64,000 nucleotides of DNA from Psychrobacter sp. PL19 (GTDB lineage: Bacteria; Pseudomonadota; Gammaproteobacteria; Pseudomonadales; Moraxellaceae), in contig NZ_JAGING010000001.1 of the NCBI RefSeq assembly GCF_017875835.1, positions 1,674,001 to 1,738,000 on the forward strand, written 5' to 3'. Shown piece by piece: positions 28,452-38,177 of this stretch. Every line of letters begins with the position of its first letter. Position 1 is the first letter of the stretch. The notes beneath the pieces are model-generated. The model made no database searches. It had not been told where the DNA came from and worked only from the letters and a program-made list of their open reading frames with translations. A program made the position numbers and the translations under genes.

Positions 28452-28876
28452 ACCGGTGTCCTTAGCTGCAATACGAGCTATAAATAAAAGTTGGCTGACC
28501 CAGTCAAAACGTCTTAGAAATAAAAGTTTGTGACTGGGCAAAAATCATCAATTATTATTATAGGATTAGGCTGCTATAATCACAAGGTATCTAGACACTT
28601 TTTGACATTTTTATTATGTCAGCCTTATGATGACGATCTGATAAACCATTTGATAAACGATTCGGTATTCTGATAAAGAGTATTGCCCTTCTATAAATTA
28701 CTATCGCGCCATAAAAGCTATCGACTATAAGGTAATATACGTTAGCAATACGACGCCAACGCCCAAACACAACCATGCTCAAAGAACGACAGTACCTAAA
28801 GAGAGACTCAGCTTATAATATATAAGCAGTAATGAATATCAAGCTAAGCGATTAGCAACTAATAAAGGATAGTAAA
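28452..28876. other. Divergent region LysR/leuC
   Basis: 425 bp with the leuC promoter candidate at 28602-28631 and a leader of about 240 nt. No leader peptide rich in Leu codons was found, so classical attenuation is not evident. Confidence 0.5.
28602..28631 (+). promoter_or_regulatory. Candidate sigma70 promoter of leuC with overlapping dyad
   Basis: TTGACA (28602-28607) and TATGAT (28626-28631), 18-bp spacer. A dyad GACAT-N7-ATGTC (28604-28620) overlaps the -35 box and spacer and could be bound by the divergent LysR regulator. Confidence 0.45.
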
Positions 28877-30295
28877 ATGGCCGGTCAAACTTTATATGAC
28901 AAACTTTGGAATGCTCACGAAGTCACTAAACGTGATGATGGCTCAAGCCTAATTTATATTGACCGCCATCTGTTACATGAGGTGACTAGTCCGCAAGCAT
29001 TCGAAGGTTTGGAGCTCGCTAATAGAGCGCCATGGCGATTGTCTGCCAACATTGCCAGTCCTGATCACAACGTTCCGACCGTGTCCAAAGAGCGCTTAGA
29101 AGGGGTGACCGGTATTAAGGACAAGGTCTCACGCCTGCAAGTAGTCACCCTAGACGATAACTGTGCTAAATTCAACATCGCCGAGTTTACGATCAATGAT
29201 GCCCGCCAAGGCATCTTACACGTGGTTGGCCCTGAACAAGGTTTGGTGCTACCAGGCATGACCGTGGTTTGTGGTGATTCACATACCGCCACTCACGGTG
29301 CGCTTGGCTGTCTGGCACATGGCATTGGTACTTCTGAAGTTGAGCATGTATTAGCGACTCAGTGCTTGATCACTAAAAAAATGAAAAATATGCAAGTTCG
29401 GGTCACCGGTAAGCTAAGTGCTGGCATCACCTCAAAAGATGTGGTGTTGGCTATTATTGCGCAAATCGGTACCGCGGGTGGCACAGGGCACGCTATTGAG
29501 TTCGCCGGATCAGTGTTTGAAGATATGAGTATGGAAGGGCGGATGACCGTCTGTAATATGGCGATTGAAGCCGGTGCGCGTGTTGGTATGGTAGCAGTTG
29601 ATGACATAACGATTGATTATGTCAAAGGTCGTCCTTATGCGCCCACTGCTGAACAATGGCAGCAAGCAGAAACTCATTGGCGGACCTTCTATTCAGATGA
29701 TGATGCAGAATTTGATACCGTGGTCGAGATTGATGGCAGCCAAATAGCACCGCAAGTGTCTTGGGGTACGTCACCTGAGATGGTAGTGGACATCACCCAA
29801 TCAGTACCAACCCTTGATCAAGCAGTGGATGCGGCGCAAGAAGAAGGCTGGCTACGCGCTTATACTTATATGGGCTTGCAAGCAGGGCAGAAAATTACGG
29901 ATATCCAACTTGATCGAATATTTATTGGCTCGTGTACCAACTCGCGTATAGAAGATTTGCGTGATGCGGCAGCAGTCATTAAAGGTCGCAAGGTTGCAGA
30001 CAGTATTAAAGAAGCGATTGTGGTAGCAGGGTCAGGACAAGTGAAGTTGCAAGCGGAAGCAGAAGGTCTAGATACCTTGTTTACAGATGCTGGTTTTGAG
30101 TGGCGTGAGCCAGGTTGTTCGATGTGCTTGGCGATGAATGCGGATAAGCTTGAACCCCAAGAGCATTGTGCGTCGACTTCTAACCGTAACTTTGAGGGTC
30201 GTCAGGGTAATGGCGGACGTACTCATTTAGTGAGTCCAGCGATGGCTGCCGCCGCCGCCTTGGCAGGATACTTCGTCGATGTGCGCACTTTTTAG
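28877..30295 (+). CDS. leuC: 3-isopropylmalate dehydratase, large subunit
   Basis: 472 aa. With LeuD it isomerises 2-isopropylmalate to 3-isopropylmalate in leucine synthesis. Aconitase-family features: [15 protein letters not shown] (residues ~131-145), and the three cluster-ligand cysteines in [12 protein letters not shown] and [11 protein letters not shown]. The closing block NRNFEGRQG and [15 protein letters not shown] are typical. AAAGGA precedes the ATG. leuD follows on the same strand. Confidence 0.97.
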   Translation: MAGQTLYDKLWNAHEVTKRDDGSSLIYIDRHLLHEVTSPQAFEGLELANRAPWRLSANIASPDHNVPTVSKERLEGVTGIKDKVSRLQVVTLDDNCAKFNIAEFTINDARQGILHVVGPEQGLVLPGMTVVCGDSHTATHGALGCLAHGIGTSEVEHVLATQCLITKKMKNMQVRVTGKLSAGITSKDVVLAIIAQIGTAGGTGHAIEFAGSVFEDMSMEGRMTVCNMAIEAGARVGMVAVDDITIDYVKGRPYAPTAEQWQQAETHWRTFYSDDDAEFDTVVEIDGSQIAPQVSWGTSPEMVVDITQSVPTLDQAVDAAQEEGWLRAYTYMGLQAGQKITDIQLDRIFIGSCTNSRIEDLRDAAAVIKGRKVADSIKEAIVVAGSGQVKLQAEAEGLDTLFTDAGFEWREPGCSMCLAMNADKLEPQEHCASTSNRNFEGRQGNGGRTHLVSPAMAAAAALAGYFVDVRTF

Positions 30296-30317
30296 GCTTT
30301 ATTTGTCCCTGATATTC

Positions 30318-30368
30318 GGTAAATGCCAATTATTGGTAAATGCCTATTATTGGTAAATGCCTACTATT
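30318..30368. repeat. 17-bp imperfect tandem repeat after leuC
   Basis: About three units containing GGTAAATGCC with variable ends, about 20 bp downstream of the leuC stop. Confidence 0.75.
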
Positions 30369-30443
30369 AGCGTGAAGGATGGTGCAATTAATAATATGCA
30401 TCACTCTTTACTCAATAAGACCCATGATCTATAGGAAATTATT

Positions 30444-31094
30444 ATGCAAGCTTATAACACTCAAACTGGTATTGTCTGCCCGCTTGATCGCTCGAATGTT
30501 GACACCGATCAAATTATTGCTAAGCAGTTCTTAAAGTCTATTAAACGTACGGGCTTTGGGGTCAATTTGTTCGATGACTGGCGTTATCTTGACGAAGGCT
30601 ATCCTGGTCAGGACAACAGCAAACGCCCTATCAATCCGGACTTTATTCTAAATCAGCCGCGTTACCAAGGTGCCAATATTTTGCTGGCGCGCAAAAACTT
30701 TGGCTGTGGTTCGAGCCGTGAGCATGCACCGTGGGCACTTTCAGAGTATGGTTTTCGTACGGTCATTGCCCCCAGTTTTGCTGATATTTTTTATAATAAC
30801 TGCTTCAAAAATGGCATGCTGCCTATCGTTTTGGCCGAAGGGATCGTCGATACTTTGATGCAAGCAACATTCGCTAATGAAGGTTACAAGCTAACCGCCG
30901 ATCTAGAACGACAAGTGGTCATTACCTCAGCTGGTGAAGAATATCCTTTTGAGGTTGAAGCCTTTCGCAAGCATTGCCTACTGAACGGTCTTGATGATAT
31001 CGACTTAACATTACAGCAAGGGGATGCGATCAAAGAGTATGAAGCTAAGATGATGCAAACCACTCCCTGGATCTTCAACGAAGTGCGCGCGTAA
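30444..31094 (+). CDS. leuD: 3-isopropylmalate dehydratase, small subunit
   Basis: 216 aa, the small (swivel) subunit partner of LeuC. Diagnostic segments: [20 protein letters not shown] near the N-terminus, [15 protein letters not shown] and [13 protein letters not shown]. Length is as expected. An AGGAAATT ribosome-binding region lies before the ATG. The spacing from leuC is 148 bp and includes short repeats, but both genes are probably cotranscribed. Confidence 0.97.
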   Translation: MQAYNTQTGIVCPLDRSNVDTDQIIAKQFLKSIKRTGFGVNLFDDWRYLDEGYPGQDNSKRPINPDFILNQPRYQGANILLARKNFGCGSSREHAPWALSEYGFRTVIAPSFADIFYNNCFKNGMLPIVLAEGIVDTLMQATFANEGYKLTADLERQVVITSAGEEYPFEVEAFRKHCLLNGLDDIDLTLQQGDAIKEYEAKMMQTTPWIFNEVRA

Positions 31095-31333
31095 CTGTCA
31101 CTGCAAGTCTGATAATCGATACGGCTATTAACTTAATAGTTAAGTCCACCCTGCTAATTTCACTATATTAGTAGGGCTATGGCTATAAGTGTGAATAAAA
31201 GGCAGTCAATTAGGGTTGCGGCGTTGAGTTATGCCGACGAACTGGCTAAAATGAATACAACCTATAAGCTTTAAGTACCCCTAGATAGCATGTCACGTGT
31301 CTTTTCACTTTTATATGAACAGTAGCCGTCCTT

Positions 31334-32074
31334 ATGAATAAAAAAAGTTATGCTGTATTTGCAAGTACTGCCGTGGCCGCAAGCTTATTGCTATCCGGCT
31401 GTCAGCTATTGACTGGCTATCAGCAAATAGAGGAAGAGGCCAGTGCTGGAGATTGGGCGGGCCAAGTCATACTCATTAGTGGCGAAGTTAATATTGCTTG
31501 TGCGGGAACCTACCACTGCGAGATCACTCGAATCGACCAAACATCAGTAATAGCAACGGATACCCATCAGCCTGTTGATCCTTCGATGTTGATTTCTATG
31601 TCGAGCGCCAATGGAGTACATTACGCTAGGCTCAGTAAAAGTGAGCAAGCGCAAATACAAATGGACACGATACCACTGGTAAATAATAAATCAGTGAAAA
31701 TAGTACCCTTATCAGCCTCTGGTATTGATGGTCTGTTTAATTATTATGCGCGTGTCAAACCCATAAAGCGTGAAATACACATCAATTTTTATCCTGAAAA
31801 TAATGTTGACTATATTGAACGTTTTGCCATGATCGATGAATTCAAAGAGTCAGGGACGTATCTGCTGCGCGCTTATCGCCATAAATCAACCCAGGTCAAC
31901 GGTAGTTTACTAGAAGCAGCATCACCCGAACCTTTATGCATTGACTTGCTAAAAGATAATATTTTACAGCGCCGTTTTTGTAAGCAGTCAGATACTGACA
32001 ATCAAGGCGAGTTTGTAGAAACCAGTATAGTCACTCAACCGGTAATTAATAATAAAGTAACGGTCAAAATTTAA
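31334..32074 (+). CDS. Putative lipoprotein between leuD and leuB
   Basis: 246 aa. Lipobox LSGC (Cys 23) after a hydrophobic signal, so a lipoprotein is predicted. The mature part has no domain I recognise. It has two or three beta-rich stretches (VILISGEVNIACAG, SVKIVPLSASG, KREIHINFYPENN) and Cys at residues ~56, 62, ~202 and ~213 that could form disulfides. No function can be given. It lies in the same orientation between leuD and leuB and is closed by a strong terminator. Confidence 0.8.
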   Translation: MNKKSYAVFASTAVAASLLLSGCQLLTGYQQIEEEASAGDWAGQVILISGEVNIACAGTYHCEITRIDQTSVIATDTHQPVDPSMLISMSSANGVHYARLSKSEQAQIQMDTIPLVNNKSVKIVPLSASGIDGLFNYYARVKPIKREIHINFYPENNVDYIERFAMIDEFKESGTYLLRAYRHKSTQVNGSLLEAASPEPLCIDLLKDNILQRRFCKQSDTDNQGEFVETSIVTQPVINNKVTVKI

Positions 32075-32209
32075 GGTAATAGCCTATAGGTGTTGATGCT
32101 ACTGAGTGTTTAAACGTTAGTAAATACTGATATCAACTGCGTTCATCGAGCCCGTACATAGAGCCGGTAATATTAATCAAGGTAGTCCATATATAACAAC
32201 GATATAAAC

Positions 32210-32257
32210 AAAAGGACTCATTGAGCCGATAGTATATTTAGCTCAATGAGTCCTTTT
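32210..32257 (+). terminator. Strong hairpin, perfect 17-bp stem, just before leuB
   Basis: Arms 32210-32226 and 32241-32257 are perfect reverse complements, ending in a T-run. The loop is 14 nt. It terminates the lipoprotein gene and lies only 44 bp before the leuB start. Confidence 0.85.
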
Positions 32258-32301
32258 ATCTACTCATTTCTTATTTTATTAACTCAGTCACAAGGATTAG
32301 C

Positions 32302-33405
32302 ATGGCAACGATATTAACATTAGCAGGCGATGGTATTGGTCCTGAGATTATGGCCCAGGCCATTGACGTGCTACAAGCTGTCAATAAGAAGTTTGCGTTA
32401 GATTTAACGCTGGAGTCAGGATTGATCGGTGGTGCCGCTGTTGATGCCACCGGCGAACCGTTGCCGGAAGACACGTTAAGCCGTGCTCGAGCAGTAGATG
32501 CAGTACTATTAGGAGCAGTTGGCGGGCCTAAGTGGGACAGTATTGAGCGCAGTAAACGTCCTGAACGCGGCTTACTCAAGATTCGTAGCGAGCTTGGCTT
32601 ATTTGCCAATTTACGGGTCGCCAAATTATATCCACAGCTGGTTAATGCTTCGAGTATCAAACCTGAGATTATTTCAGGTCTGGATTTACTGATCGTTCGT
32701 GAGTTGACTGGTGGTATTTATTTTGGTGAGCCACGTGGTATTCGCACTTTAGAGAATGGTGAGCAGCAAGGCTATAATACCATGGTGTACAGCACTAGCG
32801 AAATCAAACGTATTGGTAAAGTAGCGTTTGAGATGGCGCAAACTCGTGCTCAAGCAGCAGGACGTCCTGCTAAAGTGTGCTCAATTGATAAGGCCAATGT
32901 CTTAGAAGTCACTGAGTTGTGGAAGCAGACTATAACGGCTATGCAGGAAGCGGATTATACTGATGTGACCTTATCACACATGTATGCAGACAATGCCTGT
33001 ATGCAACTGATTCGTAATCCTAAGCAGTTCGACGTTATGGTAACAGGTAATATGTTTGGCGATATCTTGTCAGATGAAGCGGCGATGCTGACAGGTTCTA
33101 TTGGCATGTTACCCTCTGCCAGTTTGGATGAAAATGGCAAAGGGATGTATGAGCCTTGTCATGGTTCAGCGCCTGATATCGCCGGTCAGGATAAAGCCAA
33201 TCCTTTGGCGACTATCCTATCTGTAGCAATGATGCTGCGTTATACCTTTAAGCATGAAGCAGCCGCGCAAGCCATTGAGCAAGCAGTTAGCGATGTACTT
33301 GACGATGGACTGCGTACCCTTGATATTCTTGACAACAGTGAAGCTGGATTAACCCAGGTAGGCTGTCAACAGATGGGTCAGGCGGTATTGGCTAAATTGG
33401 TATAA
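32302..33405 (+). CDS. leuB: 3-isopropylmalate dehydrogenase
   Basis: 367 aa. It oxidises and decarboxylates 3-isopropylmalate to the leucine keto acid with NAD. Family blocks: [11 protein letters not shown] (residues 7-17), [43 protein letters not shown], and [20 protein letters not shown] with catalytic Lys in [14 protein letters not shown] lies before the ATG. Because a strong terminator sits 44 bp upstream, it needs either its own promoter within or close to that hairpin, or read-through. Confidence 0.97.
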   Translation: MATILTLAGDGIGPEIMAQAIDVLQAVNKKFALDLTLESGLIGGAAVDATGEPLPEDTLSRARAVDAVLLGAVGGPKWDSIERSKRPERGLLKIRSELGLFANLRVAKLYPQLVNASSIKPEIISGLDLLIVRELTGGIYFGEPRGIRTLENGEQQGYNTMVYSTSEIKRIGKVAFEMAQTRAQAAGRPAKVCSIDKANVLEVTELWKQTITAMQEADYTDVTLSHMYADNACMQLIRNPKQFDVMVTGNMFGDILSDEAAMLTGSIGMLPSASLDENGKGMYEPCHGSAPDIAGQDKANPLATILSVAMMLRYTFKHEAAAQAIEQAVSDVLDDGLRTLDILDNSEAGLTQVGCQQMGQAVLAKLV

Positions 33406-33441
33406 AAAACGGCTCATAAAGCGTTTACGGTTTATCGTCTT

Positions 33442-33480
33442 AAATCCCATAAATTGCTTGGTAATTTATGGGATTTTTTA
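33442..33480 (+). terminator. Terminator of leuB
   Basis: Perfect 14-bp stem (33442-33455 and 33463-33476) with a 7-nt loop and a T-run. Confidence 0.9.
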
Positions 33481-33685
33481 TATCTGTGCTGAAGCCTCAA
33501 ACAATTATAGTAACCTCTATATAAAAAATTAAGGATTACGTCGACCGAATTTATAGTGTTTAATGGTAGTCTTAAAAGGACTAGTATTAACAGAGATGCC
33601 GCACGAGTTGCCAGTTATTAACACAAAGTGGTTATATCCTGACGTGGAGGGATATGGCATGATTAATGAATAGTAGAGGTCATTT

Positions 33686-34969
33686 ATGTATAAATTAATA
33701 AAAGTTAGTGTGGCGATAGCAGCGGTAGGGCTTTCTACGGTTTTATTCATGGCTAACGGTAATGCAGACGGCACCGATAGCATCAACAGTACTGATATCA
33801 ATGATAATACTGATATCAATGATAGCGCCGTTGACACGCAAACAGCGGTTGATCCTAAATCAAATGCTCAAGATGTTAAAGTGGCCCAAGGTAATAATCC
33901 TAACACACCTACCCAAAATGATAATCTCACCGAAAACACTCAAAATACTGACTCTACCGTAACAGCCCAAAACAATAGTGATATTAGTCCGGTGACCAAT
34001 AGTATTGGCCAACAACCAAGTGGTAATGTCAGAACAGTGGTTTCTCCTAATAAGTTTTTGCCTACTATTAAGTATACGACAGAAAATTTATCTACTACCG
34101 CAAAGAAGGTCAATGCAGCCAATTGGAAAGCAGCCGTAAAAATAAACCGCAGCACCGGCACCAGACTTCAAGCACTACTTAATTGGCAGCAAAGTGGGGT
34201 TGGCCCTGTTGATGGCTATTGGGGCAAAAATACTCGTAAGGCCATGCAAGCATTTCAAATGGCGCGCGGTCTGACCATTACAGAGACCCTCAACGATGAA
34301 ACGTGGCAAGCACTGACTAAGAGTGAAAAGCTTATGGCACAGCCAGTACTGGTCAATTATCAGCTTGGCGATGCAGACATCAACATTAAAATGACCACTA
34401 TTCCGACAAGTTCAGAAGCCAAGGCCAAACTTGATGGTATGTATTATGAAAGTGTACTCGAAGGACTGGCAGAAAAATTTCATATGAGCGAAAGCTATCT
34501 TAAGTCATTGAATCCTAATGCTAGCTTTAGCGCGGGTGAGGTAATCACTGTTTACAATCCAAGTACGCCTAATACCAAGCCGGTCAGCCGAGTGGTCGCT
34601 GATAGAACCACTCAAACCCTATACGCTTATGATGATAAGGACACTCTAATTGCGAGCTATCCGACCACAGTGGGGAGTACAGCAACGCCGTCGCCATCAG
34701 GTACTCATAAGGTCAAAGTTAAAGTTTACGAGCCTAATTATACCTATACTCAGGATGATGGTAGCAAGTTAATTATTCCACCAGGCCCTAATAACCCAGT
34801 AGGCTCGGTATGGATTGGCCTCAGCAAGCCAACATATGGTATTCATGGTTCACCAGATCCTGCACGCATTAGTCGGCAGGCGTCAGCAGGCTGTGTACGC
34901 TTGACTAATTGGGACGCGCTGGCTTTATTAGGCACTATCCAAAACGGCGCTACCGTAGCGTTCCAGTAA
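33686..34969 (+). CDS. L,D-transpeptidase with peptidoglycan-binding domain
   Basis: 427 aa. A signal or signal-anchor sequence (residues 1-25) is followed by a low-complexity region rich in Asn, Asp, Thr and Gln (about 28-120). Next come a PG_binding_1 domain (LQALLNWQQSGVGPVDGYWG to NDETWQAL, about 155-210), a short LysM-like stretch (LAEKFHMSESYLKSLNP, about 258-290) and the YkuD catalytic domain (about 300-427). The active site is HGS...SAGCVRLTNWD with the catalytic Cys near residue 409. It acts in the periplasm, making 3-3 crosslinks or attaching proteins to the cell wall. Repeats with the unit NDNTDI near the start (STDINDNTDINDS) look like recent duplication. Confidence 0.92.
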   Translation: MYKLIKVSVAIAAVGLSTVLFMANGNADGTDSINSTDINDNTDINDSAVDTQTAVDPKSNAQDVKVAQGNNPNTPTQNDNLTENTQNTDSTVTAQNNSDISPVTNSIGQQPSGNVRTVVSPNKFLPTIKYTTENLSTTAKKVNAANWKAAVKINRSTGTRLQALLNWQQSGVGPVDGYWGKNTRKAMQAFQMARGLTITETLNDETWQALTKSEKLMAQPVLVNYQLGDADINIKMTTIPTSSEAKAKLDGMYYESVLEGLAEKFHMSESYLKSLNPNASFSAGEVITVYNPSTPNTKPVSRVVADRTTQTLYAYDDKDTLIASYPTTVGSTATPSPSGTHKVKVKVYEPNYTYTQDDGSKLIIPPGPNNPVGSVWIGLSKPTYGIHGSPDPARISRQASAGCVRLTNWDALALLGTIQNGATVAFQ

Positions 34970-35006
34970 AAACTAACGATAAATAGACGCTTCGGTGCTT
35001 TATTTT

Positions 35007-35045
35007 AGAGCTTTGTTTCAGAGCTTTGTTTCAGAGCTTTGCTTC
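35007..35045. repeat. 13-bp tandem repeat, three copies
   Basis: AGAGCTTTGTTTC twice and once with one substitution, 37 bp downstream of the L,D-transpeptidase stop. Confidence 0.9.
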
Positions 35046-35134
35046 AGTACTGTATTTTTTGATCCAGCTTGGTTGGTGCACTATCGAATAGCTTTTATTT
35101 AGAAGACAGCCGTTAAAAATTTAACATCACACAC

Positions 35135-35165
35135 AAAAATACCGCTGATAATTAGCGGTATTTTT
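35135..35165 (+). terminator. Terminator, L,D-transpeptidase/infA spacer
   Basis: Perfect 12-bp stem AAAAATACCGCT/AGCGGTATTTTT with a 7-nt loop. The A/T runs make it usable from both strands. Confidence 0.85.
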
Positions 35166-35486
35166 ATGAATAAAGATGCATTATTAAAGGTAAAAATATG
35201 ATCGAGTGGTACAAATATAACGTCAGTTATTAAACAAACTCTTACCAGTAGATAGTTGATATATCTAACTATTATTTAGCGTTCGTCATCCATTCAATAC
35301 TAATTCAAAATGCTGAGTGAATGCTTTGAACGCTGATATAAATAGCTAATCATAAGCAGATTATCATTGTCGTTATTATTGTCAGTTAGACTACCCAGAT
35401 AGTGGTAACAGTCGGTTAATCAAACTATTCAATAACTGATACTGCTAATACTTTAGTCTTATACAGACTAGCTTGCAGTCGACAAA

Positions 35487-35711
35487 TTAGTTTTTGCCAC
35501 GGTAAGTAATGCGACCTTTAGATAAGTCGTAAGGTGTCATCTCAACCTTAACCTTATCACCAGTTAAAATACGGATGTAATGTTTACGCATTTTTCCTGA
35601 AATGTGCGCAATAATTTCGTGTCCGTTTTCTAAACGAACTTTAAACAAGGTATTTGGAAGAGTGTCGATGACTTCGCCTTCGAACTCCATAATTTCGTCA
35701 TTTTTAGCCAT
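35487..35711 (-). CDS. infA: Translation initiation factor IF-1
   Basis: 74 aa, a single S1-like OB fold. The sequence [20 protein letters not shown], with [20 protein letters not shown] and the end [10 protein letters not shown], is unmistakable for IF-1, which occupies the ribosomal A site during initiation. It is two residues longer than the E. coli protein. The gene stands alone. Confidence 0.98.
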   Translation of the reverse strand: MAKNDEIMEFEGEVIDTLPNTLFKVRLENGHEIIAHISGKMRKHYIRILTGDKVKVEMTPYDLSKGRITYRGKN

Positions 35712-35834
35712 AATTCATATCAATCAGTAGAAAAACAAGCCCACATTATACGTAAGTTGGCGCGTTAAAGCAACAAAATACCCTATTTTTACTTGACAGC
35801 TTGTAAGTGTTATGTATGTCAATCGAACATTAGC

Positions 35835-36758
35835 TCAATCAGGTAGATTGAGCCAAATAGGAGTCAATGGCGGATTAGGTAATAGCTGCTGATAAATCTC
35901 TGGATAATAGGCATTAATAAAGTATAGGCCATCCCCAGAAGCAGTTGATGGTGCAATAGTGCGGTCTTTTTTGGCCAAAATGTTTAGAAAGTCGGCCGGT
36001 TGTAAGTCATGTTTGCCAATAGCGAATAGGGTGCCCATCAGGTTACGCACCATGTGATGCAAAAAGCCATTTGCTTGGATATCAAAGACGATAAATTGGC
36101 CATGGGTAAAAAGCCTAGCATGGCTGATGGTACGCACGGGTTGATTGGATTGACAGGCTGCCGCACGATAGCTGCTAAAATCATGTGTGCCGACAATGTC
36201 AGCGGCAGCAAGTTGCATTGCTGCCAAGTCAAGAGGCTCGTAGATATGGGTGACTTGATGATTCAGTATCGCAGGGCGCTGGGGTTGGTTAAGGGTAATA
36301 TAGCGATAACGACGGGCAATCGCCCCAAACCGTGCATGGAAGTCGTCCGGCATCGGTTGAATCCATCGCAGCGCAATATCACCAGGCAGCAGGCTATTGA
36401 CCCCGCGTAACCAGTTCCGAGTCGGACGATAAGCATGGGTGACAAAATGGGCAATCATGTTGCTGGCATGGACACTGGCATCGGTACGTCCTGCTGCGAT
36501 GACTTCTACTGGCTCATTAGCCACTTTACTGATAGCGGTTTCTAGCGCTTGTTGTACCCCCAACACTTCTTTTTGCCGTTGCCAGCCGTGATAATGGGTA
36601 CCCAAAAACTCAATAGCAATCGCTAACGTATAAGTGGGTTTATCTTGAGACACTGCGTATTCAGGATTGGTCAGTCCAGGCACTTTATAGTCAGGCATTT
36701 TATAATCAGGCATCTTATAGTCAGACATTGCAGATTTGGGGCTTGTAGAGTCAGGCAT
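35835..36758 (-). CDS. truA: tRNA pseudouridine synthase A
   Basis: 307 aa. It makes pseudouridine at positions 38-40 of tRNA anticodon arms. The conserved domain begins near residue 43 (YTLAIAIEFLGTHYHGWQRQ) and holds the catalytic Asp in AAGRTDASVHA. The ends FLHHMVRNLMGTL and KDRTIAPSTASGDGLYF are typical. The first 40 residues are an unusual extension with KMPDYK repeats (DYKMPDYKMPDYKVP) encoded by an 18-bp direct repeat. No good ribosome-binding site precedes the ATG at 36758, so the true start may lie further in. Confidence 0.92.
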   Translation of the reverse strand: MPDSTSPKSAMSDYKMPDYKMPDYKVPGLTNPEYAVSQDKPTYTLAIAIEFLGTHYHGWQRQKEVLGVQQALETAISKVANEPVEVIAAGRTDASVHASNMIAHFVTHAYRPTRNWLRGVNSLLPGDIALRWIQPMPDDFHARFGAIARRYRYITLNQPQRPAILNHQVTHIYEPLDLAAMQLAAADIVGTHDFSSYRAAACQSNQPVRTISHARLFTHGQFIVFDIQANGFLHHMVRNLMGTLFAIGKHDLQPADFLNILAKKDRTIAPSTASGDGLYFINAYYPEIYQQLLPNPPLTPIWLNLPD

Positions 36759-36779
36759 AATGGAGGGTCACAACACTTA

Positions 36780-36841
36780 TAATAGTTACTGGCAATAAAT
36801 ACTGGTAATAAATACTGGTAATAGATACTGGTAATAGATAC
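36780..36841. repeat. 13-bp imperfect tandem repeat upstream of truA
   Basis: Four to five units of the type AATACTGGTAATA, with T/G changes, lie 20-80 bp before the truA start. Confidence 0.75.
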
Positions 36842-36914
36842 TTAGCATACGTGCTAATAGCATCCATAGGTATTTTGATACATGTTTATTTTAATTAAAA
36901 AGTATCGTTTAGGC

Positions 36915-38015
36915 CTACCGTTTTTTAATGGTTATGCCCGTCTGATTGACGCTATGTGTCCAGCGCTGTCGCCGCCGTGCAGGCGTATCATAACGCAGTA
37001 ATAACCACAGTAATCGCGCATAAATAGCAGGAATGGTTAAGCGTCCACCCGCGATAACGTGATAATCGTATTGCCAACTGCCAGCAGCATAACTGTCACT
37101 GACCCCGCCGAACGGACATTGACTGGCACATATTACCATGTGACCTCGCTCATAGGCGAGCTGTAGGGTTTCCGCTAGCGTTGATGAATAAGGCACATTA
37201 CCGGCACCAAAGCCTAACAATATAATGCCACATGGCGGCTGTATTAATAATGCTTGTAGCTGATTGCTCAACATGTCAGGATCATTTGGTAGGCAGTATA
37301 AGGCGTGTACGTGCGCTTGCTCAGCTCGGGTTTGGATGTTGTCTAATACTGCATTTTGATCATCAATCCAGTGTTGCTGCCGGGTAGCTGGCAGTGACTT
37401 AATATAACTGTTCGCCGGATAAGCGGCCCGCGAGTGACCGGTAAAGGCCATAAAGTCATGGCTGTGTATTTTTTGTACCGTTTGCGCCGCCCACGACTCA
37501 CCGCCGAAGCTAATCTTGACGCCTGATTCTCCCGCAGCGGCTACCCTTAACGACTCGTTGAGATTGTCCCAAGCATCACTACTGGCATCAACGCTATATT
37601 GTTGAAGTATTTCACTGTCTAATAACGGGCTCATACTGCCGGTAACGACTAAACAAAGATCACTACCTGCAAAGGCCTCCGCTAAAAAAGCGCCCAGATA
37701 ACTTAAGGTATCGGTACCCGTTATTAAGACAAAACGCCGATGTCCTTGCTCATAGGCCTTTAATAGTAACTTATAAAAGTGTGTAAAGTCACTAGGGGTC
37801 AGCTGGCTGCTGTCTTTGATTAAGGTGTTATCTAACCATGAGATAGCAGGCAGTCTTGCGGTATCATTATGCTCAGCAAGCAGTTGTTGCAATGTGGGCA
37901 AAAAAACTTCTGCTGACAACGGCGTTAACGGCCGCCCATAGCTACCAAAAGTACCACCAGCATAAATAAGCTGAATGGGGTTAGATGCCGTTGTTACGAT
38001 AGAGGATAAGGACAT
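36915..38015 (-). CDS. Asparaginase family protein
   Basis: 366 aa. It has the asparaginase/glutaminase fold with the first catalytic motif as IYAGGTFGS (residues ~18-26, in place of the usual TGGTI) and the second as TGTDTLSYLGAFL (~100-112, in place of HGTDT). A C-terminal block (ILLGFGAGNVPYS, CASQCPFGGVSDSYAAG) is as in type I enzymes. It probably hydrolyses L-asparagine to aspartate and ammonia in the cytoplasm, because no signal peptide is seen. The altered residues around the catalytic Thr make substrate less certain. Confidence 0.82.
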   Translation of the reverse strand: MSLSSIVTTASNPIQLIYAGGTFGSYGRPLTPLSAEVFLPTLQQLLAEHNDTARLPAISWLDNTLIKDSSQLTPSDFTHFYKLLLKAYEQGHRRFVLITGTDTLSYLGAFLAEAFAGSDLCLVVTGSMSPLLDSEILQQYSVDASSDAWDNLNESLRVAAAGESGVKISFGGESWAAQTVQKIHSHDFMAFTGHSRAAYPANSYIKSLPATRQQHWIDDQNAVLDNIQTRAEQAHVHALYCLPNDPDMLSNQLQALLIQPPCGIILLGFGAGNVPYSSTLAETLQLAYERGHMVICASQCPFGGVSDSYAAGSWQYDYHVIAGGRLTIPAIYARLLWLLLRYDTPARRRQRWTHSVNQTGITIKKR

Positions 38016-38177
38016 AGTATTAGCGCAATAATAAAAAAGTGAAAAGTGGTTAATAGAAGTCAGATTAATAATAATAAACAGGTTGACAGGGTAATAGTAA
38101 AATAGATTTTAAATAAAGCATGAGCAAGTATCCTAATATTATAAAATACTTACTAACACTAATTATAGCAGCGCTTT

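Larger units (their letters stand above)
34970..35486. other. Intergenic between the L,D-transpeptidase and infA
   Basis: Convergent spacer of 517 bp. It contains a 13-bp triple repeat (35007-35045) and a strong hairpin (35135-35165). No coding content is recognised in the remainder. Confidence 0.6.

Noticed and set aside
28640-28876. Possible leucine attenuator in the leuC leader
   Set aside because: The only short leader frame has two Leu codons and no terminator hairpin follows it.
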